This document shows, one piece after another, positions 8,023 to 18,312 of a stretch of 64,000 nt of DNA. The notes beneath the pieces are model-generated. The model saw only the letters and a list, made by a program, of their open reading frames with translations. It searched no databases and was not told the DNA's origin. The DNA is from Lachnospiraceae bacterium. Its GTDB lineage: Bacteria > Bacillota > Clostridia > Lachnospirales > Lachnospiraceae. Numbering within the stretch: the first letter of the stretch is position 1; each line of letters starts with the position of its first letter. Made by a program: the position numbers and the translations under genes. The stretch spans positions 1 through 64,000 of the forward strand of contig JAETOL010000006.1 in the NCBI GenBank assembly GCA_021771755.1. The letters are read 5' to 3'.

Positions 8023-8051
8023 ATTATATAACATCCCCGATTTAAAAGCAA
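8023..8051 (-). promoter_or_regulatory. purB promoter
   Basis: TTGCTT, 17 bp, TATAAT on the minus strand, ending about 100 bp before the purB start. Confidence 0.6.
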
Positions 8052-8060
8052 CCTCTTTTC

Positions 8061-8822
8061 TTATGCTCCCTGATGGAATTTCCCCAGGAACTCCTTCATG
8101 CGGTCATGCTCAGAAGAAAATACCTGTTCCGGAGTTCCCTCCACTGCGATCACTCCCTGATCCATAAAAATGATCCGGTCAGAAATATCTCTGGCAAAAT
8201 TCATCTCATGGGTAACGATCACCATGGTAATATGCAGATCCGCAAGGGAACGGATCACCCGGAGCACTTCTCCGGTCAGCTCCGGATCCAGTGCTGATGT
8301 GGGCTCATCAAAGAAAAGAATCTTTGGATTCAGCGCCAGAGCCCTGGCAATGGCAACTCTCTGGCACTGACCGCCGGAAAGCTGACAGGGATAGGCATCC
8401 TCCTTGTCGGAAAGCCCCATTTTTGCCAGAAGTTCCCGGGCTTCCTGATAAACCTCTGTTTTATCCCGCTTCTGCACATGGATAGGCGCATCTGTGATAT
8501 TTTTCATTACAGAATAATGAGGAAACAGATTAAAATTCTGAAAAACAAGGCCAAAGCAGGAGCAGATCTCCTTCAGTTCCTTCTTCGGCGGAGTAACCGG
8601 CTTTCCATTTTCCATCCAGACAGTCTTTTTTCCCATATAGGTAATTTCACCGCTGTCAACATCCGTCAGCATAGTAGCACATCTTAAAAGAGTAGACTTT
8701 CCTGAACCGGACGGTCCGATAATGGAAACGATCTCTCCTTCCTTTACATGAAGGGAAATGTCCATCAGGACCTTCAGTCCGTTAAATTCTTTTTTTATGT
8801 TTTTCATTTCCAGAAGATTCAT
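8061..8822 (-). CDS. Polar amino-acid ABC transporter, ATP-binding protein (GlnQ-type)
   Basis: ATPase of an amino-acid importer. Walker [10 protein letters not shown] is at residues 36-44, the Q-loop ([10 protein letters not shown]) at about 92-101, the ABC signature LSGGQ at 148-152 and Walker B ILFFDE at 168-173, followed by the H-loop (V-T-H-E-M). The Q-N-F-N-L-F-P-H and D-x-E-L-x-G-E-V-L motifs are those of the GlnQ/HisP subfamily. The protein acts on the inner membrane face with the permease encoded just upstream. It is the last gene of a three-gene operon. Confidence 0.93.
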   Translation of the reverse strand: MNLLEMKNIKKEFNGLKVLMDISLHVKEGEIVSIIGPSGSGKSTLLRCATMLTDVDSGEITYMGKKTVWMENGKPVTPPKKELKEICSCFGLVFQNFNLFPHYSVMKNITDAPIHVQKRDKTEVYQEARELLAKMGLSDKEDAYPCQLSGGQCQRVAIARALALNPKILFFDEPTSALDPELTGEVLRVIRSLADLHITMVIVTHEMNFARDISDRIIFMDQGVIAVEGTPEQVFSSEHDRMKEFLGKFHQGA

Positions 8823-8832
8823 GCTGCTCCTC

Positions 8833-9480
8833 CTAGTGATAATAATTCATTTTTTTCTCAAACCATTCCATGATCCATGCAACCACAAAGTTAAAAATAT
8901 AATAAAATACACCTGCGATCATAAACGGCATGACGGTTGTCTCTGCTGCCGCGATCTGCTTGGCCCTTGCAAACATCTCAATATAAGATACCGAATAAAC
9001 AAGGGAAGTATCTTTTACCAGAGTGATCACCTCATTTGTCACAGAAGGAAGAACAATCTTTACCATCTGCGGCAGAACGATCTTAAAAAATGTCTGCTGT
9101 CGGTTATATCCAAGAAGCTGTGCGGCCTCATACTGTCCTACAGGGATAGATTCGATACCGGAACGATAAATTTCCGCAAAATATGCTGCATAGTTCAAAG
9201 AACAGCCCAGAATGATCGCCGTAAATTTGTATCCTCCGATATTCATTCCCCATAGATAAAACGGTCCGAAATACCACAAAAGCAGCTGAAGCATCAAAGG
9301 TGTGCCTCTCATAATGGAAATATAACATTTTACCAGCCAGCTCAGCGGTTTGAACCTGCATACTCTTCCAAAATACACCACCAGTCCCAGCGGAAGGGAA
9401 AATAGAAGTGTCAGACAGAAGATCATCAGCGTAGATCCGAAACCTGTGGTAAGCTGCTGCAGCATTACCTGAAAACTCAT
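8833..9480 (-). CDS. Polar amino-acid ABC transporter permease (GlnP/HisM-type)
   Basis: A 215-aa inner-membrane protein with five likely membrane helices and the HEQRO-type permease hallmark: R-G-T-P-L-M-L-Q near residue 59 and the coupling helix [21 protein letters not shown] near 118-138. It forms the channel, presumably as a homodimer because only one permease gene is present. It sits 10 bp upstream of its ATPase and 159 bp downstream of the binding protein gene. Confidence 0.93.
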   Translation of the reverse strand: MSFQVMLQQLTTGFGSTLMIFCLTLLFSLPLGLVVYFGRVCRFKPLSWLVKCYISIMRGTPLMLQLLLWYFGPFYLWGMNIGGYKFTAIILGCSLNYAAYFAEIYRSGIESIPVGQYEAAQLLGYNRQQTFFKIVLPQMVKIVLPSVTNEVITLVKDTSLVYSVSYIEMFARAKQIAAAETTVMPFMIAGVFYYIFNFVVAWIMEWFEKKMNYYH

Positions 9481-9639
9481 AGTCTTTCCTCCGTAATCAC
9501 ATTGAATTTATAAAACTCTCTTTGTCGCAAATAAGGCTGCTGCACCAGTTGACTCTCAACCTGCACAGCAACCCATTTTATTTGCAGTCTCTATTCAGTT
9601 ATATTCCAGACACATGAAGCCTCACTGCCCGAAATGTAC

Positions 9640-10497
9640 TTATTCTGCAGCAGCCTCTTCTGCCGGTGCTTCTTCTGCGGCATCCTCTGCATTTTCTTCT
9701 GCTGCACCAAGACTTACCATATCGGCGATCTCATATTTTTCAGCCAGCTCCTGAACAGTTCCGTCATCTGCAAGCTTCTGAAGATCTGCATTTACGATAT
9801 TACAAAGCTCATCGTTGCCTTTCTTAAAGCCGATAGCATACTGTTCTGTATTCAGACTCTCATCCAGCATCACAAAGCCTTCACCTCTGGATTTGATCTG
9901 ATATTTGGCAACACCCACATCGATTGCCAGCGCATCCAGCGCGCCTGCCTGCAGTTCTGTAAATGCCGTATTGTAATCTGCAAACTCATTCAGTGCTGCA
10001 AAGGTATCTGTCAGTTCTTTCTGACCGCCCTCTTCTTCACTCTGAAGTACATCCAGTGCTGCGGAAGCTGCCTGCACACCTACCGTCTTACCTGCAAGGT
10101 CTGTCAGCTTCTCAATGCCGGAATCTTCTGCCACAACGATCACCTGGCTGTTATCTACATAAGGAACAGAAAATGTATATTCCTCCTCTCTTCCGTTCAT
10201 GGTAAATCCGTTCCAGATACAGTCGATGGAACCGGAATTTAATTCCATATCCTTGGAATCCCAGTTGATCGGTTTCTTCTCCAGTTCCCATCCCTCAAGC
10301 TCACATACCTTTTCTGCAAGTTCCAGGTCAAAACCGGTATATTCTCCATTTTCATCCATATATCCATAAGGAGGATATTCTGCATCAAAACCCACGATCA
10401 AAGTCTTGTCTTCCACGCCTGCCTGTACGCTGACTGCTGACATCATTCCCATAGCCATAAGTGCCGCCATCATCACTGCAACTGTTTTTTTCTTCAT
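9640..10497 (-). CDS. Amino-acid ABC transporter substrate-binding protein without a lipobox
   Basis: A 285-aa type-II periplasmic binding protein of SBP family 3, with D-A-E-Y-P-P-Y-G-Y-x-D-E-N-G-x-Y-T-G-F-D-L-E-L near residue 38, W-N-G-F-T near 95, and L-A-G-K-T-V-G-V-Q near 133. The specific amino acid cannot be told. It has a Sec signal with a likely cut after VQA (about residue 26), but no cysteine, so it is not a lipoprotein as Gram-positive binding proteins usually are. The C-terminus carries a 25-residue acidic tail rich in Ala and Glu. First gene of the operon with permease and ATPase. Confidence 0.9.
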   Translation of the reverse strand: MKKKTVAVMMAALMAMGMMSAVSVQAGVEDKTLIVGFDAEYPPYGYMDENGEYTGFDLELAEKVCELEGWELEKKPINWDSKDMELNSGSIDCIWNGFTMNGREEEYTFSVPYVDNSQVIVVAEDSGIEKLTDLAGKTVGVQAASAALDVLQSEEEGGQKELTDTFAALNEFADYNTAFTELQAGALDALAIDVGVAKYQIKSRGEGFVMLDESLNTEQYAIGFKKGNDELCNIVNADLQKLADDGTVQELAEKYEIADMVSLGAAEENAEDAAEEAPAEEAAAE

Positions 10498-10572
10498 AAT
10501 CCGAATCTCCCTTGTCCTTGTTTTACTCTTTCATATTATCACATAATCACTCTACCATGTGAAAGTATTGAT

Positions 10573-10601
10573 ATCGTAACATAACAGAAAAGGACTGTCA
10601 A
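10573..10601 (-). promoter_or_regulatory. Promoter of the amino-acid ABC operon
   Basis: TTGACA, 17 bp, TACGAT on the minus strand, with the binding-protein start about 75 bp downstream. Confidence 0.65.
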
Positions 10602-10611
10602 GACAATTTTC

Positions 10612-12720
10612 CTATAAAACATCTTTATGATGAAGAATGGTCGCGCTCCTTGCCGGCAGATACAGATTAATAGACCCTGCCCGTGCTGTGATCTGTTCTT
10701 CTTTGTCTATAAAACCATCCTGGCTGGACAGCATCAGTCTGGTAATAACAGATTCTTCCAGTCTGGTGATTCCTGTCTGCCAGATATCCAGCATCACTTC
10801 TCTTCCTTCATCACGATTGTTGATCACCACAATGATCTGCTCTGTATGGGAAAATCTTCCATAACAAAGACCCTGATAATCGTTCCAGAGGAATTTCAAA
10901 GATCCTGTTCTTAATATCCTGTATTTTTTGTGCAAAGCAATCATCTTTTTGTGAAAAAGGATCAGGTCCTGATCTTCCTGTCCCCAGGGATAAGTCCTCC
11001 GGTTATCCGGATCCGTAAATCCACATACACCGGCCTCATCTCCATAATAAAGGGTCGGCGCTCCCGGCCAGGTCATCTGAATCACAACCGCTTCTCTCAT
11101 CACTGCTTTATTGATATTCTGGGAAGCCGCCTCCGCTCCTGCATAAGAAATCCTTCCCACTCTCCGGTTTGTCCTGGTAAGAAAACGGGAATGGTCATGG
11201 TTGGACAGTTCGTTCATGGCTGTATGAAGAGCAGACATATGAAGAGAACGCATATGATGCATCATTGCTCCGATAAAAGCATTGCTGTCTCCATAAAGAT
11301 CTTCCCTGTATTCATCACTGTGCTTCTCCATTCCGGTAAGGAACCACGTCACCGGCTCCATAAAAGCATCATAGTTCATAACAGAATCCCATTCATCTCC
11401 CTGAAGCCAGCCTTCCGGATTTCCATAATGCTCAGCAAGGATCAGGGCATCCGGATTAGCCGCTTTTACCCTTTTTCGGAAATCTTTCCAGAAACGATGA
11501 TTAAATTCATTGCTGAATCCCAGATCTGCCGCCACATCCAGTCTCCATCCGTCTGCTGAAAAAGGAGGAGAAACCCATTTTTCTGCCACCTCCAGAATAT
11601 GCTCATAAAGCTTTTTGGAGCCTTCATAATTCAGTTTCGGCAAAGTTTCATGAGTCCACCATCCATCGTAAGAAGAATTGTAAGGCCATGCATTCTCATC
11701 ATGAAAGTTAAAGAACGAACGGTATGGGCTTTCTGCCGAAATATAAGCCCCCGGCTCATAGCCTTCCTGCCCTTCATAAATGCGTTCTCTGTCCATCCAT
11801 TTATTAAAAGATCCACAGTGATTGAACACACCATCCAGAATCACTTTCATGCCTCTCTTGTGCAGTTCTTCTACAAGCCGGATAAACAGGCGGTTGCTGG
11901 CTTCCAGATTTTTTTTGTCTGTCACACGGCGGATATATTTCCATGCATGAGAGTTATCCTTATCTCCGGGAGCCAGCAGTTCGTCACAGTCTTCAACAAT
12001 TTTTCCCAGATGAGGATCTACATACTCATAATCCTGGCAGTCGTATTTATGGTTGCTGGGGGAAACAAAGATCGGATTCAGATAGACCACCTCTACTCCC
12101 AGATCTTTCAGATAGTCCAGTTTATCAATAATCCCCTGTAAATCTCCTCCATAAAATTCCCTGACACCCATAACTGCCGGTATCTTTCCCCAGTCATCCA
12201 CCTTCTGGCAGTGCTCTCCCAGATAAGCGTACTCTCCCGTCTGTACGTCATTATCCGGATCTCCGTTACGGAATCGATCCACATAGATCTGATACATAAC
12301 AGCGCCTTTCGCCCAGTCCGGCGTATGGTAGCCTGGATAAATTTCAAAATCATCCCTTTCCTGGATCTCTGTACTGACGCCCATGCTGTTATAGTAACAG
12401 GTGATCCAGCCATAATGGATCTCAAAATAGTAACGGAAAACCTTGTCCGGCATGGTAATTTTGACACCATGGTAATCAAAGCCTTTCAAAGTTTTGTATA
12501 CCTTCATCTTATATTTCACACCTTCGGATACCAGATATACGGAATCTACATTATTCTTCTGTGTCCGAAAACTGATCATCACACTTTCGCCGGCCTCCGG
12601 CTCTGACGGATTGCGGTAATACTTTGTTCCGTCACTAAAAAAAGCATCTTTATTCAATACTGCACGCATATTAAGAATATACTGCATTTTTTTCATTACA
12701 TCCTCTTTTTCAAGCCTCAT
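10612..12720 (-). CDS. Cytosolic GH13 alpha-glucosidase/neopullulanase-type enzyme, 702 aa
   Basis: A large alpha-amylase-family protein without a signal peptide, so it should act inside the cell on imported maltodextrins. Residues 1-120 look like the N-terminal beta domain of neopullulanases and cyclomaltodextrinases. The barrel carries all GH13 regions: D-G-V-F-N-H at 296-301, G-W-R-L-D with nucleophile D395, acid/base E430 (I-L-A-E-H) and N-H-D with D509. No transporter is adjacent. The start at 12720 is preceded by AAAGGGGAACGAG; a second ATG eight codons in (GAGGATGTA upstream) is a fair alternative. The exact linkage specificity is uncertain. Confidence 0.88.
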   Translation of the reverse strand: MRLEKEDVMKKMQYILNMRAVLNKDAFFSDGTKYYRNPSEPEAGESVMISFRTQKNNVDSVYLVSEGVKYKMKVYKTLKGFDYHGVKITMPDKVFRYYFEIHYGWITCYYNSMGVSTEIQERDDFEIYPGYHTPDWAKGAVMYQIYVDRFRNGDPDNDVQTGEYAYLGEHCQKVDDWGKIPAVMGVREFYGGDLQGIIDKLDYLKDLGVEVVYLNPIFVSPSNHKYDCQDYEYVDPHLGKIVEDCDELLAPGDKDNSHAWKYIRRVTDKKNLEASNRLFIRLVEELHKRGMKVILDGVFNHCGSFNKWMDRERIYEGQEGYEPGAYISAESPYRSFFNFHDENAWPYNSSYDGWWTHETLPKLNYEGSKKLYEHILEVAEKWVSPPFSADGWRLDVAADLGFSNEFNHRFWKDFRKRVKAANPDALILAEHYGNPEGWLQGDEWDSVMNYDAFMEPVTWFLTGMEKHSDEYREDLYGDSNAFIGAMMHHMRSLHMSALHTAMNELSNHDHSRFLTRTNRRVGRISYAGAEAASQNINKAVMREAVVIQMTWPGAPTLYYGDEAGVCGFTDPDNRRTYPWGQEDQDLILFHKKMIALHKKYRILRTGSLKFLWNDYQGLCYGRFSHTEQIIVVINNRDEGREVMLDIWQTGITRLEESVITRLMLSSQDGFIDKEEQITARAGSINLYLPARSATILHHKDVL

Positions 12721-12752
12721 AACTCGTTCCCCTTTAATTTAAGCATATGCTT

Positions 12753-12781
12753 ATTTTATCTTAATTTTGACAAAGTTACAA
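12753..12781 (-). promoter_or_regulatory. Promoter of the GH13 gene
   Basis: TTGTAA, 17 bp, TAAAAT on the minus strand, immediately downstream of the tandem terminators. Confidence 0.55.
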
Positions 12782-12782
12782 T

Positions 12783-12837
12783 AAAAAAGCCCTGTTTTTG
12801 GGCAGTAAAAAAGCCAGCGGGATAGGCTGGCTTTTTT
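12783..12837 (-). terminator. Two terminators in tandem after ftsH
   Basis: Minus strand: the first stem AAGCCAGC / GCTGGCTT (12811-12833) is followed by TTTTTT; the second, GCCC / GGGC (12789-12803), again by TTTTTT. Together they close the long mazG-to-ftsH gene cluster. Confidence 0.8.
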
Positions 12838-13005
12838 GGAGAAGGTATTTCTTCTTATGGGGTGTAGCAAAAACTATATAATGTATTGGGGGGTTTTTAC
12901 GATATATATAATAGCATGAGTCAACAAATAAGTGTGCACAAAGTTCACAAAAATGCATATGGGATTTTAGTAATATTGTACATGCTTATTTTTTACTCCT
13001 GAAAT
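12838..13005. other. Intergenic, no gene seen
   Basis: AT-rich stretch between the ftsH stop and the tandem terminators. A TTGACT box and several TATATA-like strings occur on the minus strand, but their spacing is poor and any transcript would run straight into the terminators. No coding signal. Confidence 0.4.
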
Positions 13006-14820
13006 TCACTCTGTAAAAAGTGCCTCAAACTCGTCTCTCTGCACCTTTTCCTTCTCTAAAAGGAGAGCTGCGCATTTATGAAGGACCTCCTGATGCTGAA
13101 GGATGATCTCTTTTGCACGCTGATGACATTCGTCAATGATATCATGGATCTCCTGGTCGATTTCCTTGGCAACTTCCTCACTGTAGCTTCTTGTGTGAGC
13201 AAGATCTCTTCCGATAAACACCTCATCGCCCTCATCTCCATAGGCGATCAGTCCCATCTTATCAGACATTCCATACTGCATCACCATAGCGCGTGCAGTG
13301 CTGGTGGCACGTTTGATATCATTGGACGCACCTGTGGTGATGTCGCCAAAAATGATCTCCTCTGCCACACGTCCGCCCAGAAGAGTGGTGATATCCTGAA
13401 GCATTTTGCCTTTTGTGTTAAATATCTCATCGTTTTCCGGCAAAGGCATGGTATAGCCTGCGGCTCCTATGCCGGTCGGAATAATAGAAATGGTATACAC
13501 CGGATCCATATCCGGAAGTACATGGAACAGAATCGCATGACCGGCTTCGTGATAGGCTGTGATCTTCTTTTCTTTATCGGAGATCACCTTGCTGCGTTTC
13601 TCAGCTCCGATGCCCACCTTGATAAAGGCATGCTTGATATCCTGCTGCATAATATAGCTGCGGTTTTCTCTGGCTGCCATAATGGCCGCTTCATTCAGAA
13701 GGTTTTCCAGATCTGCTCCGGTAAATCCGGCTGTAGTCTGAGCGATCTGTGCCAGATCCACATCTTCTCCCAGAGGCTTGTCCTTTGCATGGACATGAAG
13801 GATTTCCTCACGGCCTTTGATATCCGGACGTCCCACTGCCACTTTCCGGTCAAAACGACCCGGACGGAGAATGGCCGGATCCAGAATATCCACACGGTTA
13901 GTCGCTGCCATGACAATGATGCCTTCATTTACACCAAAACCATCCATCTCCACAAGAAGCTGGTTCAGTGTCTGTTCTCGTTCGTCATGACCGCCTCCCA
14001 TACCAGTACCTCTCTGTCTGGCAACCGCATCAATCTCATCAATAAAAATAATACAGGGGGCATGTCTTTTTCCTTCTTCAAAAAGGTCGCGGACACGTGA
14101 TGCTCCCACACCTACAAACATTTCTACAAAGTCTGAACCGGAAATGGAAAAGAACGGGACCCCCGCCTCTCCTGCCACAGCCTTGGCAAGAAGTGTTTTA
14201 CCAGTTCCCGGAGGTCCTACAAGGAGAACACCTTTCGGGATCCTTGCGCCTACGCTGGTATACTTCTGGGGCGCTTTCAAAAAATCCACAACCTCTACCA
14301 GGTCTTCCTTTTCTTCCTGAAGTCCTGCCACATTCTGAAATGTCACCTTTTTGTCATCCGGCATCATCATCCTTGCACGACTTTTTCCGAAGTTCATCAT
14401 TTTAGAATTGCTTCCGCCGCCTGACATCTGTCTGTTCATCATCATGAACAAAAAGATCACCAGACCGCCTGTAAGAAGCAGTGGAAGAAGGGTAGTAAGA
14501 AACACATTCTGCTGCGGAACATTTTTCACCTGTGCGTAAACATTATTTTCTGCCAGCATTTCCTGCGCTTCTTTTACGTCTGTTACATAGACACGTTTCT
14601 GGCCTTCGCCTTCCACATCTGCTGTTACAGAACCGGTTGGTACCTCCCGGTTCTGATAGATCACTGCATCATACACTCTTCCCTTTTCTGCCGCCTGCTC
14701 CAGTGCCTCTATGGTGTAATCACTCTGATTTGTGACCTGATTGTTCAGATAAAAATATCCGGAAACCAGAAGAACAATCAGAATCAGGTACAGGCCAATT
14801 CTGCTTGGCTGTTTATTCAC
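13006..14820 (-). CDS. ftsH: ATP-dependent zinc metalloprotease FtsH
   Basis: A membrane-anchored AAA+ protease that degrades misassembled membrane proteins and some regulators. Two membrane helices at about residues 8-26 and 104-128 flank a small extracytoplasmic domain. The AAA module has Walker A GPPGTGKT (202-209), Walker B (I-I-F-I-D-E-I-D, about 257-264) and the SRH. The protease active site HEAGH is at 424-428. The length of 604 is typical. It is the last gene of the tilS-hpt-ftsH run, as in Bacillus. HflK/HflC homologues, which can modulate FtsH, are encoded at 57.4-59.3 kb. Confidence 0.96.
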   Translation of the reverse strand: MNKQPSRIGLYLILIVLLVSGYFYLNNQVTNQSDYTIEALEQAAEKGRVYDAVIYQNREVPTGSVTADVEGEGQKRVYVTDVKEAQEMLAENNVYAQVKNVPQQNVFLTTLLPLLLTGGLVIFLFMMMNRQMSGGGSNSKMMNFGKSRARMMMPDDKKVTFQNVAGLQEEKEDLVEVVDFLKAPQKYTSVGARIPKGVLLVGPPGTGKTLLAKAVAGEAGVPFFSISGSDFVEMFVGVGASRVRDLFEEGKRHAPCIIFIDEIDAVARQRGTGMGGGHDEREQTLNQLLVEMDGFGVNEGIIVMAATNRVDILDPAILRPGRFDRKVAVGRPDIKGREEILHVHAKDKPLGEDVDLAQIAQTTAGFTGADLENLLNEAAIMAARENRSYIMQQDIKHAFIKVGIGAEKRSKVISDKEKKITAYHEAGHAILFHVLPDMDPVYTISIIPTGIGAAGYTMPLPENDEIFNTKGKMLQDITTLLGGRVAEEIIFGDITTGASNDIKRATSTARAMVMQYGMSDKMGLIAYGDEGDEVFIGRDLAHTRSYSEEVAKEIDQEIHDIIDECHQRAKEIILQHQEVLHKCAALLLEKEKVQRDEFEALFTE

Positions 14821-14835
14821 TTACTGAATCTCCTT

Positions 14836-15366
14836 TCACTCATTGTCCAATTCTACCACGCCGATAAACGGGAGATTGCGATATTTCTGGGCATAGTCAA
14901 GCCCGTATCCCACAACAAACTCATCCGGGATATTAAAGCAGCAGTAATCCACCTTTACATCCTTCACTCTGCGCTCCGGTTTGTCCAGAAGCGTACAGAG
15001 ACGGACACTGTTTGGATTACGGCCTTTCAGGATTTCGATCAGATAGCTGAGCGTTCTTCCTGAGTCAATGATATCTTCTACAATCAAAACATTCTTGCCG
15101 ATCAAAGGCTGGTCAAGATCCTTTACAATTCTCACTACACCACTTGATTTCGTATCATCTCCGTAACTGGAAACAGACATAAAGTCAATGGATACCGGTA
15201 CTGTGATTCTTTTTGCCAGTTCGCAGGTAAAGAATACTCCACCTTTGAGAACGCAGATCAGATGAAGTTCCTTTCCGGCATAATCCTTGCTGATCTTTGC
15301 CGCGATCTGTTTGATCCTTTCATCCACTTCCTCTTCGCTAAGCAGCACTTTGATGTTTTCACTCAT
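14836..15366 (-). CDS. hpt: Hypoxanthine phosphoribosyltransferase
   Basis: Salvage enzyme making IMP/GMP from hypoxanthine/guanine and PRPP. The PRPP loop V-L-I-V-E-D-I-I-D-S-G-R-T-L lies at about residues 95-108, and the N-terminal L-K-G-G motif and C-terminal V-V-G-Y-G-L-D-Y base-binding region are present. The length of 176 fits. The first bases overlap the tilS end by 8 nt, so the two are translated together. In several Firmicutes Hpt and TilS physically interact and activate ftsH; whether this holds here is inference from the conserved order. Confidence 0.95.
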   Translation of the reverse strand: MSENIKVLLSEEEVDERIKQIAAKISKDYAGKELHLICVLKGGVFFTCELAKRITVPVSIDFMSVSSYGDDTKSSGVVRIVKDLDQPLIGKNVLIVEDIIDSGRTLSYLIEILKGRNPNSVRLCTLLDKPERRVKDVKVDYCCFNIPDEFVVGYGLDYAQKYRNLPFIGVVELDNE

Positions 15367-16786
15367 TACTTTCTCCTCCTTGGTATTTGATTTCTAACAC
15401 ATTCTTTGTTTCTGATGTGATTTTATACCTTTCATTTATTCTTCCTCCCACCAGCCACAGAATTTCATTTCCCACAGCTGCCAGAGGGATCTCGTCCCGA
15501 AGTTCACGGGGAATCTTCTCATCAATCATACATCTGGAGATCTTTTTTCGCTGACCTGCACTGTTTACAATGAGATAATCACCTTCTCTTCTCGTCCGGA
15601 CAGAGATATCGTATTTTATTTTATCATAATCCAGCCATTTCGTATACTTCTTTTCGCAAATCTTCTGGTCTGACCAGGCAAATATCTTTGTTTCAAACTT
15701 TCCGTACATGCATTCCATCTCCCCTGGCACAGGCAAACGGTATTCGTTCTTTTCTTTTTTCGTTTCCTTTTTCTTTACGGAAAGTCTGATTCCTTCATAG
15801 GTTCTTTCTGCCAATATTGCAAAAGGAAGACTTATCATTGTCCCGGTACGGCTGCCATACAGATCTATTACTTTTTTTATGTGAAGCATAGAAAGGCCAC
15901 GGCAATGTCCGGCAAGCTGTTCGATTGCCTCTCGTATGGCATATTTCTGCAATATCTCTTCTTTTTTAAAAAAAACATCCTCAAAGAGAAAGCACTTTTC
16001 TTTGGTACGTGCTTTTTCAGCCAGACTTTTTCCCTGTTCTGACAGATACGTTTCTGCCTGTCCGATCAATTCTGCAGTTTCTGTCATATGACTTACTGCA
16101 CGTTCATTGATCTCACTTTCCAGTACAGGGATCAGATGATGTCGTATCCTGTTTCTGGTATATTCATCTTCAAGATTTGTGCTGTCCAGAGCACAGGGAA
16201 TCTGTCTCTCCTTCAGATACTCGTCAATTTCTCTTCGTTCTAAACATAAAACAGGACGTATGATCCCATCTTTTCTGGGTTTCATAGGAGAAAGCCCCCT
16301 CAGACCTGTCCCACGGCACAGATGATGGAGCATTGTTTCTGCAAGATCGTTTTTGTTATGTGCAAGAGCAATCACCTTTCGTCCCGAATCCACACCATCT
16401 GCTTTTTCCATTTCTTTACAAAAGGATTCCTTTCTTACTTTCCGACCAGCTTCCTCAAGACCATTTTTCCATTGGACGGAAAGAGCGGGAACGTCATAGA
16501 CATATGCCTGAAAGCAGATTCCCCTGTCATTGCAGATTTTTTCCACAAGCTTCTGATCCCTTTCGGCTTCTTCCCCTCGTATCCCATGATTTACATGGAC
16601 CACCCGCAGTTCATATCCATACTCCTTCTGCATACGCTGCAAAAGATCCAGCATTGCCATAGAATCTCCTCCTCCGGAAATCCCTGCCACCACCAGACTG
16701 CATGCGTCAAATATTCTGTTTTTTTCTGCAAAAGCCCGTACTCTTTCGTATATCTGTTCCTGCATCGTGTCCCTCATTTCCATCAT
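15359..16786 (-). CDS. tilS: tRNA(Ile)-lysidine synthase
   Basis: TilS attaches lysine to C34 of the CAU-anticodon tRNA(Ile), allowing AUA decoding; it is essential in most bacteria. The PP-loop ATPase motif S-G-G-G-D-S is at residues 37-42 and V-N-H-G-I-R-G follows near 79. The C-terminal part (beyond about 370) matches the TilS C-terminal substrate-binding domain. The start codon overlaps the spoIIE stop (ATGA). A slightly later ATG at 16765 has a nearer GAGGG site and is an alternative. The SGGxDS serine and aspartate are intact. Confidence 0.94.
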   Translation of the reverse strand: MMEMRDTMQEQIYERVRAFAEKNRIFDACSLVVAGISGGGDSMAMLDLLQRMQKEYGYELRVVHVNHGIRGEEAERDQKLVEKICNDRGICFQAYVYDVPALSVQWKNGLEEAGRKVRKESFCKEMEKADGVDSGRKVIALAHNKNDLAETMLHHLCRGTGLRGLSPMKPRKDGIIRPVLCLERREIDEYLKERQIPCALDSTNLEDEYTRNRIRHHLIPVLESEINERAVSHMTETAELIGQAETYLSEQGKSLAEKARTKEKCFLFEDVFFKKEEILQKYAIREAIEQLAGHCRGLSMLHIKKVIDLYGSRTGTMISLPFAILAERTYEGIRLSVKKKETKKEKNEYRLPVPGEMECMYGKFETKIFAWSDQKICEKKYTKWLDYDKIKYDISVRTRREGDYLIVNSAGQRKKISRCMIDEKIPRELRDEIPLAAVGNEILWLVGGRINERYKITSETKNVLEIKYQGGESNE

Positions 16787-18276
16787 TTACGCAATATGCT
16801 GGCCACCAAAACAGTCATGTCATCTTTAGCTCGATAATCACTGTAGCCCAGCACACGTTCCAGTATTCCTCTGCTCACTTCTCTTGGATTTTCTTCCTGG
16901 ATGTCCATGATGATCTCTTTCATCGTTTCTTCCTCTCGTTCCATAGGAAGTGCGTCCAGCACACCATCTGTCATCATAATCAGATAATCTCCATGATAAA
17001 GCTTGCGGGAAGCCGTATCAAAGTCAATCTGCTGCATCAGTCCAGCTGCAAGACTTTCTGAAGAAACGGCCTCCACCCAGTGATCTCTCTTAATAAAGGT
17101 AGAGGCTGCCCCGGCTTTCAGAAAGCTGCAGATACCGGTATAAAGATCCAGGGCACAGATATCCACTGTAGAAAACATTCCTTCATGTCCCTTAAGTACA
17201 AGAGCAGAGTTTACCATACGTGCTGCTGTTTCCTGAGAAAATCCTGATTCCAGAAACTGTTCCAGAAGTTCTACCACTGTCTCACTTTCTCTGCAGGCAT
17301 CCAGGCCTGAACCCATACCATCCGACAGGCACATTACAAATCTGCCGTTTTCCCCCTGGCTGCAGATATAATTATCACCGGAAACCTTTTCTTCTTCTCT
17401 GGTCAGTTTGGATGCTCCATATATCACCTGATAACTTACATCCTCCACAAAATGGACGGTATGATATTCACTGTTTACAATACAGCGGCTATCCTGCGCT
17501 GATGTCATGGCACATTCACAAAGACCGGACAACATCTGCGCAATTTCCGTAACAGAGACACACTGTCCGCTTCTTGCCTTCATGGTAAGAAACATCTGCC
17601 GCCTTCCTTCCACCTTGTCCATCACCCATGTGTTTTTTAGAACGATATGTCTTTTTTTTAATAGTTTTTTCAAATTTTCCTGAAATCCTGGTTCTGCAGG
17701 AGCAATATCATAAAGATCCTCTGCAACTGTTCCCATGATTCTGGCGATTTCTGTCAGCTGCTGGGCAACCGCCAGCCGATTCTCGATCATTCGGTTGCTC
17801 CATGCAAGATTCTGCTTTTCCTTCAGGAATTTTTCTCTGATACATTCCAGATACTGAACGGAACGGCAGCACAATTCTGTCCATCGGCTGCGAACATCAT
17901 GAATCGCCTCTTCATCCCCCTCCTCCATAGCGCGGATGATGGCTTCTCCGCCATTTCGCATGATCTCCGCATTTTCTCCCCAGCACAGTTCTCTATGATA
18001 GCATCTGCTGCACATATCTTCTCTGGCATCCTGCAGGATTCCGTCAATCTGTCCACTGCTCAGATATTCTTTTCGATAAGGCATTCCATAAAAAGTATCT
18101 GCCAGTTTTTGAAAAGAAGCCGCATATCTCTCTACCTTTTCTTTTTGAGGATGATTTTCACCAAGCTCGTATGAGTCCCTCTTTTTCGGTATCCGGCCTG
18201 CCAAAATAGTTTTTGCCATGTCCCGCAAGACCAGCAGCATACTGATCACGAGCATGGCAATCATCCATTCCTGCAT
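16783..18276 (-). CDS. spoIIE: SpoIIE-family PP2C phosphatase, short clostridial form, 497 aa
   Basis: SpoIIE dephosphorylates the anti-anti-sigma factor SpoIIAA to release sigma F in the forespore. The C-terminal PP2C domain is clear (L-S-D-G-M-G-S-G-L-D-A near residue 320, M-M-T-D-G-V-L-D near 440). Bacillus SpoIIE is about 827 aa with ten membrane helices; here only one N-terminal helix (about residues 4-22) is visible, followed by a middle domain with four cysteines. The start at 18276 is chosen because GGGAGGGGAAAT precedes it. A longer frame from TTG at 18345 would start inside the promoter. Its location before tilS-hpt-ftsH is the standard Firmicute place. Confidence 0.88.
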   Translation of the reverse strand: MQEWMIAMLVISMLLVLRDMAKTILAGRIPKKRDSYELGENHPQKEKVERYAASFQKLADTFYGMPYRKEYLSSGQIDGILQDAREDMCSRCYHRELCWGENAEIMRNGGEAIIRAMEEGDEEAIHDVRSRWTELCCRSVQYLECIREKFLKEKQNLAWSNRMIENRLAVAQQLTEIARIMGTVAEDLYDIAPAEPGFQENLKKLLKKRHIVLKNTWVMDKVEGRRQMFLTMKARSGQCVSVTEIAQMLSGLCECAMTSAQDSRCIVNSEYHTVHFVEDVSYQVIYGASKLTREEEKVSGDNYICSQGENGRFVMCLSDGMGSGLDACRESETVVELLEQFLESGFSQETAARMVNSALVLKGHEGMFSTVDICALDLYTGICSFLKAGAASTFIKRDHWVEAVSSESLAAGLMQQIDFDTASRKLYHGDYLIMMTDGVLDALPMEREEETMKEIIMDIQEENPREVSRGILERVLGYSDYRAKDDMTVLVASILRK

Positions 18277-18312
18277 ATTTCCCCTCCCTCTTACACACTT
18301 CATCAATTGCAT

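Noticed and set aside
12776..12958. A 60-codon minus-strand frame between ftsH and the amylase
   Set aside because: It runs through both terminator hairpins and has no ribosome site.
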